Source: Vibrio algivorus
GTDB taxonomy: Bacteria; Pseudomonadota; Gammaproteobacteria; Enterobacterales; Vibrionaceae
NCBI RefSeq assembly: GCF_002218005.2
Contig: NZ_AP018679.1
Location: forward strand, 62,001 to 126,000
Length of the DNA: 64,000 nucleotides
Reading direction: 5' to 3'
Both the position numbers and the translations under genes were made by a program. Positions 43,872 to 53,546 of this stretch are shown here, piece after piece. Position 1 is the first letter of the stretch, and each line of letters starts with the position of its first letter. The notes beneath the pieces are model-generated. The model made no database searches. It was not told the DNA's origin and saw only the letters and a list, made by a program, of their open reading frames with translations.

Positions 43872-44735
43872 ATGAATACAACATTAGATCCGGTACTATT
43901 ACGTAGTTTAGTCGCGGTTGTTGATACCGGAAGTTTTACTCGTGCCGCCGACAGTACCCATTTAACTCAATCGACAATTAGCCAACAGATCCGCAAGCTC
44001 GAAACGCAACTTGATTGTGAACTATTAGTACGCAAAAAGCGCTACGCGACACCTACTATTGAAGGTGAACGTATTGTGAGCCATGCTCGTCGAATTCTTA
44101 CTATGATGGAAGAAGCGATTGCAGAAACTGTGAGTACGGCAGAGCAAAGGCCCATTAAACTAGGCGTGCCGGAAGATTTTGCCACCCATGAATTAGTTCC
44201 GACATTATCGTTATTTTCTCAAGCTTTTCCTGAGGTACGTTTGGAAGTAAAAAGCGGAATGTGTAGCGAAATTTGGACACAGTTTCAAAATAATGAATTG
44301 GATTTAGCTCTCGTCAAACATCGCCTAGGCCAAGCTGAAGGGATCGCTAAATGGCAAGAGTCGTTAACTTGGATAGATGGTAAAGGGTTTAATAATTTAC
44401 AAAAAGTTAGTGTACCACTGGTGGGCTTGCCAAGCACTGGGCTGTATCGCAGTGAAATGGCGCATACCTTTGATTCGCTAGGGAAACGTTGGAGAATGTC
44501 TTACATCACTAGTAGCCTATCTGGGGTAGGCTGTGCGGTAGAAGCTGGCCTTGGCATCTCATTACTACCTACACGTCTAGTGACACCGTTCCATCAAGTC
44601 TTAGATGCCAAAGATGGTTTGCCTGATGTACCACCGCTGGAGTTAATCTTACATGCTCAAAAGCAATTGAGTCAGCAAAGTAAGTTATTAGCGGACAAGT
44701 TAATCGAAGCTTGTGATGGGATTTATAGCCCTTGA
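43872..44735 (+). CDS. LysR-family transcriptional regulator
   Basis: The N-terminal helix-turn-helix reads LRSLVAVVDTGSFTRAADST and STISQQIRKLETQL, followed by a LysR substrate domain. In-frame starts exist at 43839 and 43848. The ATG at 43872, five bases after GGAG, gives a typical LysR start and is chosen (287 residues). It is divergent from allE across a gap containing a degenerate copy of the GCTGCA..CCAATTACTTTG repeat tail, so it may control allE. Effector unknown. Confidence 0.85.
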   Translation: MNTTLDPVLLRSLVAVVDTGSFTRAADSTHLTQSTISQQIRKLETQLDCELLVRKKRYATPTIEGERIVSHARRILTMMEEAIAETVSTAEQRPIKLGVPEDFATHELVPTLSLFSQAFPEVRLEVKSGMCSEIWTQFQNNELDLALVKHRLGQAEGIAKWQESLTWIDGKGFNNLQKVSVPLVGLPSTGLYRSEMAHTFDSLGKRWRMSYITSSLSGVGCAVEAGLGISLLPTRLVTPFHQVLDAKDGLPDVPPLELILHAQKQLSQQSKLLADKLIEACDGIYSP

Positions 44736-44991
44736 TAATTTGGGTCGCGATGACGCCCGGTCATAGAATGTGTGGTTACATCACATTTTTCTTATTTATT
44801 GTTAATTATAGAAATATCAGTGAATTAGGTTCATTTTGAATAGGTTCTTTAAAACACTATGAAAGTTTTTTAAAGATCAACGGTTTAATGTAAATGACAA
44901 CTTTGCTATAAATGAGCTAAGAAAGGCAGGCTTTGTCTTTTCGATAGGCTGCGGGATGCAGCGATAAATATAATAATGATATGGATGTTTT

Positions 44992-45786
44992 ATGAAAAAA
45001 TTACTCCAAGCGGCTGTTCTTTCAGCTACTTTGTTTACGGCTACTTCAACGTTAGCTGATACCACCTTGCAAAATATTGCTAAATCAGGCGAGCTTCGTG
45101 TTTGTTTTGATGCTGGTTATATGCCTTTTGAAATGAAAGCTAAAAATGGTGAATTTATTGGCTTTGATGTTGATTTAGGCAAAATGCTCGCGAAAGCAAT
45201 TGATGTGAAATTCACACCGGTGAACACGTCTTGGGATGGCATAATCCCAGCCCTTCTAACGAATAAATGTGATGTTATCATGGGCGGCATGACTATCACG
45301 GCTAAGCGTAATATGCAGGTTAACTTTACTCAACCTTACGTAGTGATTGGTCAAAGTGTTCTTCTAAACGCTAAGCATGCCGGTAGTATTACTAGCTACC
45401 GTGATCTGAATGACGAAAAATATACCATTGCGACTAAATTAGGTACTACAGGTATTATTGCAGCTGAGCGTTTCTTACCAAATGCTAAACAAAACAAGTT
45501 TGAAACGACTGCAGATGCCGCACTTGAAGTGTCTAATGGTAAAGCTGATGCCTTTATTTATGACCTACCATTTAATGCAATCTATACCGCGCAACATAAA
45601 GGCGAAGTGGTTCATTTAGATAAGCCATTTACTTTTGAACCTCTAGGCTTTGCGGTTCGTCAAGGCGATCCAGATTTCCTTAACTTTTTGAATAACTACT
45701 TAAATCAAATTAAAGGCGATGGTACTTACGATCGCATTTATGACAAATGGTTTAAGTCTGCTTCTTGGTTAGATAAAGTTCAGTAA
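44992..45786 (+). CDS. Polar amino-acid ABC transporter, periplasmic binding protein
   Basis: A signal peptide (about 1-22, ending TSTLA) precedes a family-3 solute-binding protein. SGELRVCFDAGYMPFEMKAK, GFDVDLGKMLAKAIDV, NTSWDGIIPALLTNKCDVIMGGM and KLGTTGIIAAERFLP are standard ligand-loop motifs. Ligand is not predictable; amino acids or related compounds are usual. First gene of a three-gene importer, followed by an attenuating hairpin. Confidence 0.88.
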   Translation: MKKLLQAAVLSATLFTATSTLADTTLQNIAKSGELRVCFDAGYMPFEMKAKNGEFIGFDVDLGKMLAKAIDVKFTPVNTSWDGIIPALLTNKCDVIMGGMTITAKRNMQVNFTQPYVVIGQSVLLNAKHAGSITSYRDLNDEKYTIATKLGTTGIIAAERFLPNAKQNKFETTADAALEVSNGKADAFIYDLPFNAIYTAQHKGEVVHLDKPFTFEPLGFAVRQGDPDFLNFLNNYLNQIKGDGTYDRIYDKWFKSASWLDKVQ

Positions 45787-45796
45787 AAAACTGCAT

Positions 45797-45836
45797 AACA
45801 GCCAGAAATAGTGAACGCTATATTCTGGCTGTTTTG
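45797..45836 (+). terminator. Attenuating hairpin after the binding-protein gene
   Basis: AACAGCCAGAAATAG pairs with CTATATTCTGGCTGTT, followed by a short T-tract. Partial termination here would keep the binding protein in excess over permease and ATPase. Confidence 0.7.
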
Positions 45837-45871
45837 TATCTATCTTTTACGTTGTTATTCAAAGGATTACT

Positions 45872-46819
45872 ATGCAGTCTAAACCCAATACGGTTTTTTG
45901 GAATCTTGTTTTTGTCGGCATCATTGCGGCGCTCTTTACTCTCATCTATTTATCCACGTCTAGAATTAATTACAATTGGAACTGGGAACGTGTCGTTCCC
46001 TATATCATTGATACTCAACCAGAGATCATCAATGCTCCTCTTGATGGTGATATTGTTAAAAACTCTGAAGGCATATTAATTCTACAATCGGTTTCCGGTG
46101 ATGAGTTGATGGATTTATCGCAATTTAAAAATCTTAAAGTTGCAGAAGGCGACTTAGTGTTTGAAGGCGATACTCTGGCTGAAAAAAGCCAATGGAAACT
46201 GGGCACTTTAAGTAAAGGTGTGATTGTTACCATACAACTGTCTGTGATCTCACTAGTATTTGCGATTGTGATAGGGATGTTTCTTGCATTAATGAGGCTT
46301 TCTAGCAATATCGCATTACGCAAACTTGCTGTTAGTTATATTGAATTGATCCGTGGTACACCACTATTAGTTCAAATCTTTATTGTGTATTTCTTTATCG
46401 GCACTGTACTCGATCTTGATCGTTTCACTTCCGGTGTTGTAGCTCTCTCAATGTTTACGGCTTCGTATGTGGCTGAAATTATCCGTGCTGGTATTCAAGG
46501 CATCCACAAAGGTCAAATGGAAGCATCGCGTTCATTGGGGATGACCTATCCACAGTCAATGACGTATGTCATCCTGCCTCAAGCTTTTAAGCAAGTGCTT
46601 CCACCATTAGCAGGACAGTTTATTAATTTGATTAAAGACTCTTCTTTGGTATCCGTAATTGCCATTACTGATTTGACTAAAGCTGGTCGAGAAGTAGTAA
46701 GTGGTACCTTTGCACCGTTTGAGGTGTGGATCACTGTCGCTTTATTATATTTGCTGCTAACGGGTAGTTTATCTTGGGGTATTCAAGCATTAGAAAAGAG
46801 GTTATCAGTCAGTGATTAA
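45872..46819 (+). CDS. Polar amino-acid ABC transporter permease
   Basis: His/Glu/Gln/Arg-type permease of 315 residues. The ABC loop reads EIIRAGIQGIHKGQMEASRS with LGMTYPQSMTYVILPQAFKQ after it. A distinctive ~90-residue extracytoplasmic insertion lies between the first span (about 10-28) and the transport core, which is longer than in GlnP/ArtM. A single permease implies a homodimer. It overlaps the ATPase gene by 8 bp. Confidence 0.88.
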   Translation: MQSKPNTVFWNLVFVGIIAALFTLIYLSTSRINYNWNWERVVPYIIDTQPEIINAPLDGDIVKNSEGILILQSVSGDELMDLSQFKNLKVAEGDLVFEGDTLAEKSQWKLGTLSKGVIVTIQLSVISLVFAIVIGMFLALMRLSSNIALRKLAVSYIELIRGTPLLVQIFIVYFFIGTVLDLDRFTSGVVALSMFTASYVAEIIRAGIQGIHKGQMEASRSLGMTYPQSMTYVILPQAFKQVLPPLAGQFINLIKDSSLVSVIAITDLTKAGREVVSGTFAPFEVWITVALLYLLLTGSLSWGIQALEKRLSVSD

Positions 46820-47603
46820 TTCTAATCCAAGCCATTCATCTCAGTCATCTTCGCCATCAACAGCGCAAGGTGAACCAATGATCGTGGCTGAAAAAATCAA
46901 TAAAGTGTACCCAAATGGATGTCATGCATTAAAAAATGTTTCTGCAACCGTAAAGCGTGGCGAAGTGGTGGTGATTGTTGGGCCATCTGGCTCAGGGAAG
47001 TCCACATTTTTGCGTGCCATTAATCAGCTTGAGACGATTAGTGATGGCTCGATCGTGATTGATGGTGTCGATATGTACGCACGTTCAACTAATATTAATA
47101 CCTTGCGTGAAAATGTCGGGATGGTATTTCAGAGTTTTAATTTGTTTCCACATAAAACTGCACTTGAAAACGTCATGCTAGCACCGATGGTTGTATCAAA
47201 GCGCAAACGTAAAGATGTTGAAGCGGATGCTAAAGAACTAATGGCTAAAGTTGGCCTTGCTGAACGTATGACTAATTACCCCAACCATTTATCAGGCGGA
47301 CAACAACAACGTGTAGCCATTGCTCGTGCATTAGCGATGAACCCTCATATCATGTTGTTTGATGAACCAACTTCTGCGCTTGACCCTGAAATGGTAGGGG
47401 AAGTATTGGAGGTAATGAAAAGCTTAGCCAATGAAGGGATGACGATGGTAGTCGTGACTCACGAAATGGGCTTTGCTCGTGAAGTGGCTGATCGAGTGTT
47501 GTTCATGCAAGATGGTGAGTTATTGGTTGATGCTAGCCCGGATGACTTTTTCGATAATCCAGAGCATCCAAGATTACAGCAGTTTTTATCGATGTTGCTT
47601 TAA
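46812..47603 (+). CDS. Polar amino-acid ABC transporter ATP-binding protein
   Basis: GlnQ-type ATPase of 263 residues with Walker A GPSGSGKST, signature LSGGQQQRVAIAR, Walker B IMLFDEPTSALDP and VVVTHEMGFAREV. A Ser-rich N-terminal extension (about 1-20) may be over-called: an internal ATG (MIVAEKINKVYPNG, residue 24) is also possible. Confidence 0.9.
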   Translation: MINSNPSHSSQSSSPSTAQGEPMIVAEKINKVYPNGCHALKNVSATVKRGEVVVIVGPSGSGKSTFLRAINQLETISDGSIVIDGVDMYARSTNINTLRENVGMVFQSFNLFPHKTALENVMLAPMVVSKRKRKDVEADAKELMAKVGLAERMTNYPNHLSGGQQQRVAIARALAMNPHIMLFDEPTSALDPEMVGEVLEVMKSLANEGMTMVVVTHEMGFAREVADRVLFMQDGELLVDASPDDFFDNPEHPRLQQFLSMLL

Positions 47604-47673
47604 TTATTGATGCTACTTTAAATACAAAGGTTATCGATTAAATAACACCATTGATAATAAATAGACCCCGAGT

Positions 47674-47725
47674 AGTTGAACAATTGAACTGACCCTCAAT
47701 GTTGGTTGTTCAACTTTAAAGGGTC
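47674..47725. terminator. Possible terminator, transporter/pyrC convergent gap
   Basis: AGTTGAACAA (47674-47683) and TTGTTCAACT (47706-47715) can pair, and GACCCT/AGGGTC nearby are also complementary. There is no good T-run, so the call is weak. Confidence 0.35.
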
Positions 47726-47749
47726 ATTTCAATTTGTTTGGATATAACG

Positions 47750-48778
47750 TTACTTAACTTGCCATTCGATTTGCTCGTTCGCACGAATTGGCACAACAAC
47801 GTCTTCACCAAACGGCATGGTTGCCGGAACATTCCAGCTCGATTTTTCAAGCGTGATATTATCGGTATTACGAGCAATGCCGTAAAAATCAGGGCCATTG
47901 TGGCTGGCAAATGCTTCTAAGTTTTCTAGCTTGCCTTCTTTATCAAATACTTCAGCATATAGTTCAACCGCAGCATGAGCGGTGTAAGAGCCAGCACAGC
48001 CACAAGCGGTTTCTTTCCTACCTTGTGCGTGTGGCGCAGAATCTGTTCCTAAGAAGAACTTTTTCGATCCAGAAGTGGCCGCTTCAATTAAGGCTTGTTG
48101 ATGAGTACCACGCTTTAAAATGGGTAAGCAATAGAAGTGGGGACGAATACCACCAACTAACATATGGTTGCGGTTAAATAATAAGTGATGAGCGGTGATG
48201 GTCGCTGCGACGTGATCTCCTGCCTTTCTAACAAATTCAACTGCTTCACGAGTAGTGATGTGCTCTAACACGATTTTAAGGTGTGGGAAGTCATTAACGA
48301 TTGGTGCAAGTACGGTGTCTAAAAATGTCTTTTCACGGTCGAAGATATCAACATCGTGAGTGGTCACTTCGCCGTGGATCAACAGCAACATGCCAATTTC
48401 TGCCATCGCTTCTAATACAGGGTAGATTTTCTTGGCATCGGTTACCCCAGAATCGGAGTTAGTAGTCGCTCCAGCGGGGTAAAGTTTACAGGCGACAACT
48501 TTGCCAGAGGCATGAGCTTCACGAATATCTTCAGGAGTCGTGTTGTCAGTAAGATAGAGTGCCATTAACGGCTCAAATGTGTCGCTGTGGTTATGTGCCA
48601 TGATACGTTTGCGATAATCAAGCGCCATTTGTAGGTTGGTTACAGGTGGAACAGTATTTGGCATGATTAACGCACGACCATTGTAGCGGCTAATGTCTTT
48701 CACGGTATTGGCTAGTGCGTCACCATCGCGTAAGTGAACATGCCAATCATCCGGGCGTGTAATGGTCAAAGTTGTCAT
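47750..48778 (-). CDS. pyrC: Dihydroorotase
   Basis: Zinc enzyme of pyrimidine synthesis interconverting carbamoyl aspartate and dihydroorotate. RPDDWHVHLRDGD carries metal His ligands, ACKLYPAGATTNSDSGV the carbamylated Lys, LLIHGEV and LEHITTREAVEF further His ligands, and FLGTDSAPHAQGRKET the catalytic Asp. The ATG at 48778 follows GGGAAACC and gives the standard MTTLTITRPDDWH start; an upstream Met (48796) has no support. 342 residues, class II type. Confidence 0.95.
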   Translation of the reverse strand: MTTLTITRPDDWHVHLRDGDALANTVKDISRYNGRALIMPNTVPPVTNLQMALDYRKRIMAHNHSDTFEPLMALYLTDNTTPEDIREAHASGKVVACKLYPAGATTNSDSGVTDAKKIYPVLEAMAEIGMLLLIHGEVTTHDVDIFDREKTFLDTVLAPIVNDFPHLKIVLEHITTREAVEFVRKAGDHVAATITAHHLLFNRNHMLVGGIRPHFYCLPILKRGTHQQALIEAATSGSKKFFLGTDSAPHAQGRKETACGCAGSYTAHAAVELYAEVFDKEGKLENLEAFASHNGPDFYGIARNTDNITLEKSSWNVPATMPFGEDVVVPIRANEQIEWQVK

Positions 48779-48951
48779 GGTTTCCCACCTCATCAATCAG
48801 TTGCAATTAAAAAAAGCAAACGCTTTCGTGTGGGGCGAAATAATAGACTAACTACCCCTATTTTTCATCTTATTTTCTTCATTTATCTCTTATCGAGACA
48901 AGGTCAAGTCTGATACTCTTATTGAAAATAAAATCAATAAGGGAAGAGAGG

Positions 48952-50145
48952 ATGAGCCAGTCGGAGTGCAGGCAATCAGAATTAGAGAAAAAACTCGCCA
49001 AAATAGAAGCCACATTAGGATTAGAGCCAATGCAAGATGCAATATTAGATACTATTAATGTTTATCCAGTTAAGTCTATTACTGGTGTTGAGCTGTCATC
49101 AGCATGGGTTGAAAAACAAGGTCTAAGCTTTGACCGTCGCTTTATGGTGGCAGATTCGACCGGTCGTATGGTGACGGCACGAGAGCATCACCAAATGGTT
49201 CGAATAAAAGCAGCACTGCATCCATGTGGGTTGGTACTTACTTACCCAGAAGCGAAAGAGCCACTGGTTCTGCGTTTTGATGAATTCGATATGGCAGAAG
49301 TAGAATGCACCGTTTGGTCAGACACTTTTTCTTCTTATAGCACTCACGAAAAAGCCAATCAGTGGTTTAGCTTTATTATTGGTAAACCGGTTCAACTACT
49401 GTTTACTGGTGAACAATCCAATCGCCAACGTGAAAAAATTCAAACCAATGTTAGCTTTGCCGATGGTTATCCATTATTGCTGATCAGCCAGGCTTCTCTT
49501 GATGAATTAAATGAACGTGGCCCCGTGCAACATTCGATGGCGCAATTTCGCCCTAATATTGTGGTTTCTGATACCGAAGCGTTTGCTGAAGATGGTTGGA
49601 AACGCATTCGAATTGGCGAAGTCGAGTTTGAAATCGTCAAACCTTGCATGCGTTGCGTGTTGACTACCGTGAATCCAAAAACAGCCATGCGCAGCGAAAA
49701 GAACGAGCCGCTTAATACCTTATCTAAATTCCGTGCAGATGAAGCGGGTGGTATTTTCTTTGGTCAAAATGTAGTCGCTAAAAATGAAGGTATGATCCGC
49801 GCAGGTGATGTGGTTGAAGTACTAGAAACCAAACAAAAAGAATTCTATGTCGATACCAGTCAAGATGCGGTTGAAGTAGAGCCGGTTAAAAAAGTGACTA
49901 TTAGTATTGATGGCAATTTATTTGAAGGGGATAACCAATCGACCTTACTAGAACAAGCTGAAAAAGCCGGAGTTCCCGTTGCAAACAGCTGCCGTTCTGG
50001 TTTTTGTGGCAGCTGCAAAATGACACTGGAATCTGGCAAGGTAGATCAGCCTGACATGCCAGCATTATTTCCTGGGGAAATTGATGAAGGTAAAGTGTTG
50101 GCTTGTTGCTGTGTACCTAAATCCGATGTTGAACTAGTAAGTTAA
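48952..50145 (+). CDS. MOSC domain protein with C-terminal [2Fe-2S] ferredoxin (YcbX-like)
   Basis: Domain order: MOSC N-terminal beta-barrel (about 25-130, INVYPVKSITGVEL), MOSC domain (about 140-295, with VKPCMRCVLTTVNPKTA holding the Mo-cofactor Cys region), then a plant-type ferredoxin domain (about 315-397) with NSCRSGFCGSCKMTLESG and LACCC. E. coli YcbX has this order and reduces N-hydroxylated compounds; the same role is likely. The ATG at 48952 directly follows GGGAAGAGAGG; a TTG at 48922 is unlikely. Confidence 0.88.
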   Translation: MSQSECRQSELEKKLAKIEATLGLEPMQDAILDTINVYPVKSITGVELSSAWVEKQGLSFDRRFMVADSTGRMVTAREHHQMVRIKAALHPCGLVLTYPEAKEPLVLRFDEFDMAEVECTVWSDTFSSYSTHEKANQWFSFIIGKPVQLLFTGEQSNRQREKIQTNVSFADGYPLLLISQASLDELNERGPVQHSMAQFRPNIVVSDTEAFAEDGWKRIRIGEVEFEIVKPCMRCVLTTVNPKTAMRSEKNEPLNTLSKFRADEAGGIFFGQNVVAKNEGMIRAGDVVEVLETKQKEFYVDTSQDAVEVEPVKKVTISIDGNLFEGDNQSTLLEQAEKAGVPVANSCRSGFCGSCKMTLESGKVDQPDMPALFPGEIDEGKVLACCCVPKSDVELVS

Positions 50146-50157
50146 TTCCTCATTATC

Positions 50158-50315
50158 TATACCCTAGTGACTTCAAGATGCAGAATTCAGAGCTATCATC
50201 CAGACCTTTAGGCAAGGAAGATTGGCGAAGGAATGTAGCTACCTTTCAAACCAATCTGACGATACATAAAGGTTTTAACTTGCTGAAACTCGCACCTTGA
50301 AGTTACTGGGTATAC
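50158..50315. repeat. Internally deleted copy of the 269-bp element (158 bp)
   Basis: Both termini of the element are present (TATACCCTAGTGACTTCAAG on the left, CTTGAAGTTACTGGGTATA on the right), as is the first internal arm. The second arm, about 110 bp, is missing. It fills the gap between the MOSC protein and the HAD hydrolase. Confidence 0.85.
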
Positions 50316-50339
50316 GTTTTATATAAAAGTGAGCGGTTT

Positions 50340-51137
50340 ATGACCCGACCAGATATTAAGTTTATTGCCTCTGATATGGATGGCACCTTGTTGGATGAAA
50401 ACAGCCAACTAGACCCTAAGTTTTATGAAATGTACGAAAAGCTAGAAGCTAACGGAATCATGTTTGCCGCGGCTTCTGGCCGTCAGTATTACAGCTTAGT
50501 GGAAACCTTTGCACCATTAAAAGATCATATGTATTTCATTGCTGAGAATGGCACTTTAGTGATGCATAAAGAACAAGAGTTGTATAGTTGCATTATCGAA
50601 CGTTCTGAAATTGAAGTAATTGTTCAAGCAGCCCGGAGTATTGATGGTGCACATTTAGTATTATGCGGTAAACGTTCTGCCTATATTGAAACTCAAGATC
50701 CGCAAGCTTTAAAAGAGTTCGCCAAATATTACCACCGCCGTGAATCAGTAGAAGATGTCTTAACGGTAGACGATGACTTTATTAAAGTTGCTATTTGTCA
50801 TTTTGATGGTACTGAAGAATTAGTATTTCCAACTATCGATAAGCATTTTGGTGAAACTCATCAAGTTGTGGTTAGCGGCAAAATTTGGTTGGATGTGATG
50901 AATGCTGAGGCTTCAAAAGGAGCAGCGATAAAACATCTGCAAAACACACTTGGTTTTACTTATGAGCAAACTATGAGCTTTGGTGATTACTTCAATGATG
51001 TGGAAATGCTGAAAGAAAGTTATTATTCGTATGCGATGAAAAATGCTCACCCTGAAGTCAAAAAGCTAGCTCGCTTTATTGCGCCGAGTAATCAAGAAGC
51101 CGGTGTGTTGAAAGTAATTAATCAATTGCTGCCGTAG
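50340..51137 (+). CDS. Cof-type HAD-IIB family hydrolase
   Basis: Sugar-phosphate phosphatase-like protein of 265 residues. FIASDMDGTLLDENS carries the nucleophile Asp, AAASGRQYYS motif II, a Lys in SGKIWLDVMNAEASKGAAIK, and SFGDYFNDVEML motif IV. Substrate unknown; related E. coli enzymes hydrolyse small phosphorylated sugars or FMN. The repeat element just upstream leaves only about 25 bp of leader. Confidence 0.88.
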   Translation: MTRPDIKFIASDMDGTLLDENSQLDPKFYEMYEKLEANGIMFAAASGRQYYSLVETFAPLKDHMYFIAENGTLVMHKEQELYSCIIERSEIEVIVQAARSIDGAHLVLCGKRSAYIETQDPQALKEFAKYYHRRESVEDVLTVDDDFIKVAICHFDGTEELVFPTIDKHFGETHQVVVSGKIWLDVMNAEASKGAAIKHLQNTLGFTYEQTMSFGDYFNDVEMLKESYYSYAMKNAHPEVKKLARFIAPSNQEAGVLKVINQLLP

Positions 51138-51262
51138 GGTTTTTGAATAAGTGTAAACAAAAGGACTCATTGTTAGCCCTCTTGTTTTTTATTTTACGGT
51201 TGCGTTTCTTTAGGGCCAACAAACGCGCTGTAAGGTGAGCAGATGAGGGGATAAATAAAATC

Positions 51263-51296
51263 AGAGACCCATTGGATTTTTAATCAATGGGTCTCT
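51263..51296 (-). terminator. Terminator of mesX-mesD
   Basis: AGAGACCCATTG and CAATGGGTCTCT form a 12-bp stem. A T-rich tract (TGATTTTATTTAT) follows on the minus strand, downstream of mesD. Confidence 0.75.
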
Positions 51297-51320
51297 CAGT
51301 AGGCTTAAATGTAGCGATAG

Positions 51321-52352
51321 TTATTTGTTAGCTAACTCTTTACGAATGATTTCTGCACCAGCATGCAATGCTTGTAATTTTTCTCTTGCGACGTGTCTAG
51401 ATAGTGGTGCCATACCACAATTGGTACAAGGGTATAATTTGTCGGCATCAACATATTGAAGCGCTTTTCTTAATGTGTCGGCTATTTCTTCCGGTGTTTC
51501 AATGTTGTCTGTCGCGACATCAATTGCCCCAACCATAACTTTCTTGCCACGGATTAATTCCAGTAGCTCAATTGGCACGTGAGAGTTGTGGCATTCTAAA
51601 GAAATAATATCGATATTAGATTGCTGCAATTTAGGGAACACTTCTTCGTATTGTCGCCATTCGGTACCGAGTGTTTTTTTCCAATCAGTGTTAGCTTTAA
51701 TGCCATAGCCGTAACAAATATGCACCGCTGTTTCACATTTCAACCCTTCGATTGCGCGCTCTAAACAAGCAATACCCCAGTCGTTTACTTCATCAAAAAA
51801 GACGTTAAATGCAGGCTCGTCAAACTGGATAATATCTACGCCAGCAGCTTCTAATTCTTTTGCCTCTTCATTGAGAATTTTAGCGAACTCCCAAGCCAAC
51901 TTCTCTCGGCTTTGATAATGAGCATCATAGAGGGTATCAATCATAGTCATTGGGCCAGGTAGCGCCCATTTTATCGGTTGGTCAGTTTGCTGGCGTAAGA
52001 ATTTTGCATCTTCTACGAAAACTGACTTTTGGCGAGAAACCGGGCCAACAACGCTGGGTACACTGGCTTCATAGCGGTCTCTGATTTTTACGGTTTTACG
52101 ATTTTGAAAATCTACACCATTAAGATGTTCGATAAAGGTAGTGACAAAGTGTTGTCGTGTTTGTTCGCCATCGCTGACAATATCCACTCCTGCCGATTGT
52201 TGTTCTTGTAGTGATACGCGTAGAGCATCTTGTTTACCGTTGATGAGTTCTTCCCCTTGTAACTTCCAAGGAGACCATAAGGTTTCAGGTTCTGCCAGCC
52301 ATGTTGGCTTCGGTAAGCTGCCCGCGGTTGATGTTGGTAATAGTATTTTCAT
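51321..52352 (-). CDS. mesD: Core methionine synthase, MesD type (folate-independent)
   Basis: Resembles only the C-terminal catalytic half of cobalamin-independent MetE (343 residues). The zinc/homocysteine site is visible: HICYGYG (His and Cys), LECHNS (Glu) and YPCTNCGMAPLSRHVA (Cys). IIQFDEPAFNVFF is also conserved. It lacks the N-terminal folate-binding half. Its neighbour is a DUF1852 protein, the partner (MesX) described for the oxygen-requiring MesD family of folate-independent methionine synthases. The natural methyl donor is unknown. Confidence 0.85.
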   Translation of the reverse strand: MKILLPTSTAGSLPKPTWLAEPETLWSPWKLQGEELINGKQDALRVSLQEQQSAGVDIVSDGEQTRQHFVTTFIEHLNGVDFQNRKTVKIRDRYEASVPSVVGPVSRQKSVFVEDAKFLRQQTDQPIKWALPGPMTMIDTLYDAHYQSREKLAWEFAKILNEEAKELEAAGVDIIQFDEPAFNVFFDEVNDWGIACLERAIEGLKCETAVHICYGYGIKANTDWKKTLGTEWRQYEEVFPKLQQSNIDIISLECHNSHVPIELLELIRGKKVMVGAIDVATDNIETPEEIADTLRKALQYVDADKLYPCTNCGMAPLSRHVAREKLQALHAGAEIIRKELANK

Positions 52353-52363
52353 AATTAATTCCT

Positions 52364-52422
52364 TGGGTATACAGCTGAAACTGCAGCTTTGTTGACTGCA
52401 ATGCCAATTATTTTGGGTATAA
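52364..52422. repeat. Short repeat between mesX and mesD
   Basis: It begins GGGTATACAGCTGAAACTGC and ends with a CCAATTATTTTGGGTATA tail. The CTTTGTTGACTG..CCAAT block is shared with 22050-22087. It looks like a minimal member of the dispersed repeat family, inserted inside the operon. Confidence 0.55.
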
Positions 52423-52434
52423 AACCTTGTTAAT

Positions 52435-53412
52435 TTAAAGCGTGCAGTTGTTTGACCACTGTTCTAATAGAGAGTGATATGGCTTGATGAAATTCTCATG
52501 AGTGAATTTACCCTGTTCTTTAGCAAGCTGGCTACGCTCTTCACGGTCATAAATAATTTGTGTCAGTGAATGATCTTCGTTTTTTAAATTAGGTTGGTAA
52601 CTCGTACCAGCGACTGCATTGGCGTTATAAATTTCAGGGCGATAGATTTTTTGGAAAGTTTCCATGGTGCTGATGGTGCCTATTAGCTCTAAATTGCTGT
52701 AGTCATTGAGTAAATCACCAAAGAAATAGAAAGCCAGTGGGGCAACAGTATTAGGTGGCATAAAGTAGCGTACTTGCAGACCCATCTTCTTGAAGTATTG
52801 TTCGGTTAATGAAGACTCATTAGGTTGATATTCAAAGCCTAAAATAGGGTGCTGATTTCCGCTTCGCTTATATACTTTATTGTCAGAAACACTTAGACAG
52901 ATTACCGGTGATTTGTGAAAGTTTTCTTTGTATGTTTCTGAATTTACAAAGCTCTTAAATATATTGCCATGCAGCTGACCAAAGTTGTCTGGGATACTAA
53001 ACTGAGCCTGGTTTTTGTTATGTTCGAGTAGTAATACGCTAAAATCATAATCTCTTACATAAGAAGAAAAGTTATTTCCTACAATCCCTTCAATGCGTTG
53101 CTTGGTTTTGTTATCAACGATGTGTGTTTGCAAAACTTCAATTGATGGGAAAGTGTGTCCATTACCTTCTAAATCAATATCAACCGATACGATATCAATC
53201 TCAACAGAATAACGGTCGTGAGTTGGGTTATCCCAGTTTGCGAGCGCGTTAAAGCGGTTGTTCATCATTTTGAGTGCATTACGCAAATTACTTTCGCGGC
53301 TTTCACCACGTGCCAAGTTGGCAAAATTTGTGGTAATACGAGTATTGTCTGAAGGGCGATAGTTTTCATCAAAGCGAATACGACTAATTTTGAAGTTGAA
53401 GTCTTTGTTCAT
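52435..53412 (-). CDS. mesX: MesX, DUF1852 accessory protein for MesD
   Basis: A protein of about 325 residues starting NKDFNFKISRIRFDENYRPS, with ARGESRESNLRNALKMMNNRFN, FSSYVRDYDFSVLLLEH and MPPNTVAPLAFYFFGDLLND, which I recognise as the DUF1852 family. In Acinetobacter this partner is required with oxygen for MesD to make methionine. It lies upstream of mesD in the same orientation, with an 82-bp repeat-bearing gap. The ATG at 53412 fits the homologous start; another Met (53427) is five codons upstream. Confidence 0.83.
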   Translation of the reverse strand: MNKDFNFKISRIRFDENYRPSDNTRITTNFANLARGESRESNLRNALKMMNNRFNALANWDNPTHDRYSVEIDIVSVDIDLEGNGHTFPSIEVLQTHIVDNKTKQRIEGIVGNNFSSYVRDYDFSVLLLEHNKNQAQFSIPDNFGQLHGNIFKSFVNSETYKENFHKSPVICLSVSDNKVYKRSGNQHPILGFEYQPNESSLTEQYFKKMGLQVRYFMPPNTVAPLAFYFFGDLLNDYSNLELIGTISTMETFQKIYRPEIYNANAVAGTSYQPNLKNEDHSLTQIIYDREERSQLAKEQGKFTHENFIKPYHSLLEQWSNNCTL

Positions 53413-53546
53413 AACATTTACATCCATTTATTAGAGTCTGCATTCATTGATTGCACACATGGCTTGAGGCCGAAAATTGATAAGCGATATGGTTGTTATA
53501 CTGATATGTGTGTATGAAAGAAAATGGGATAACTTAATATTGATCA

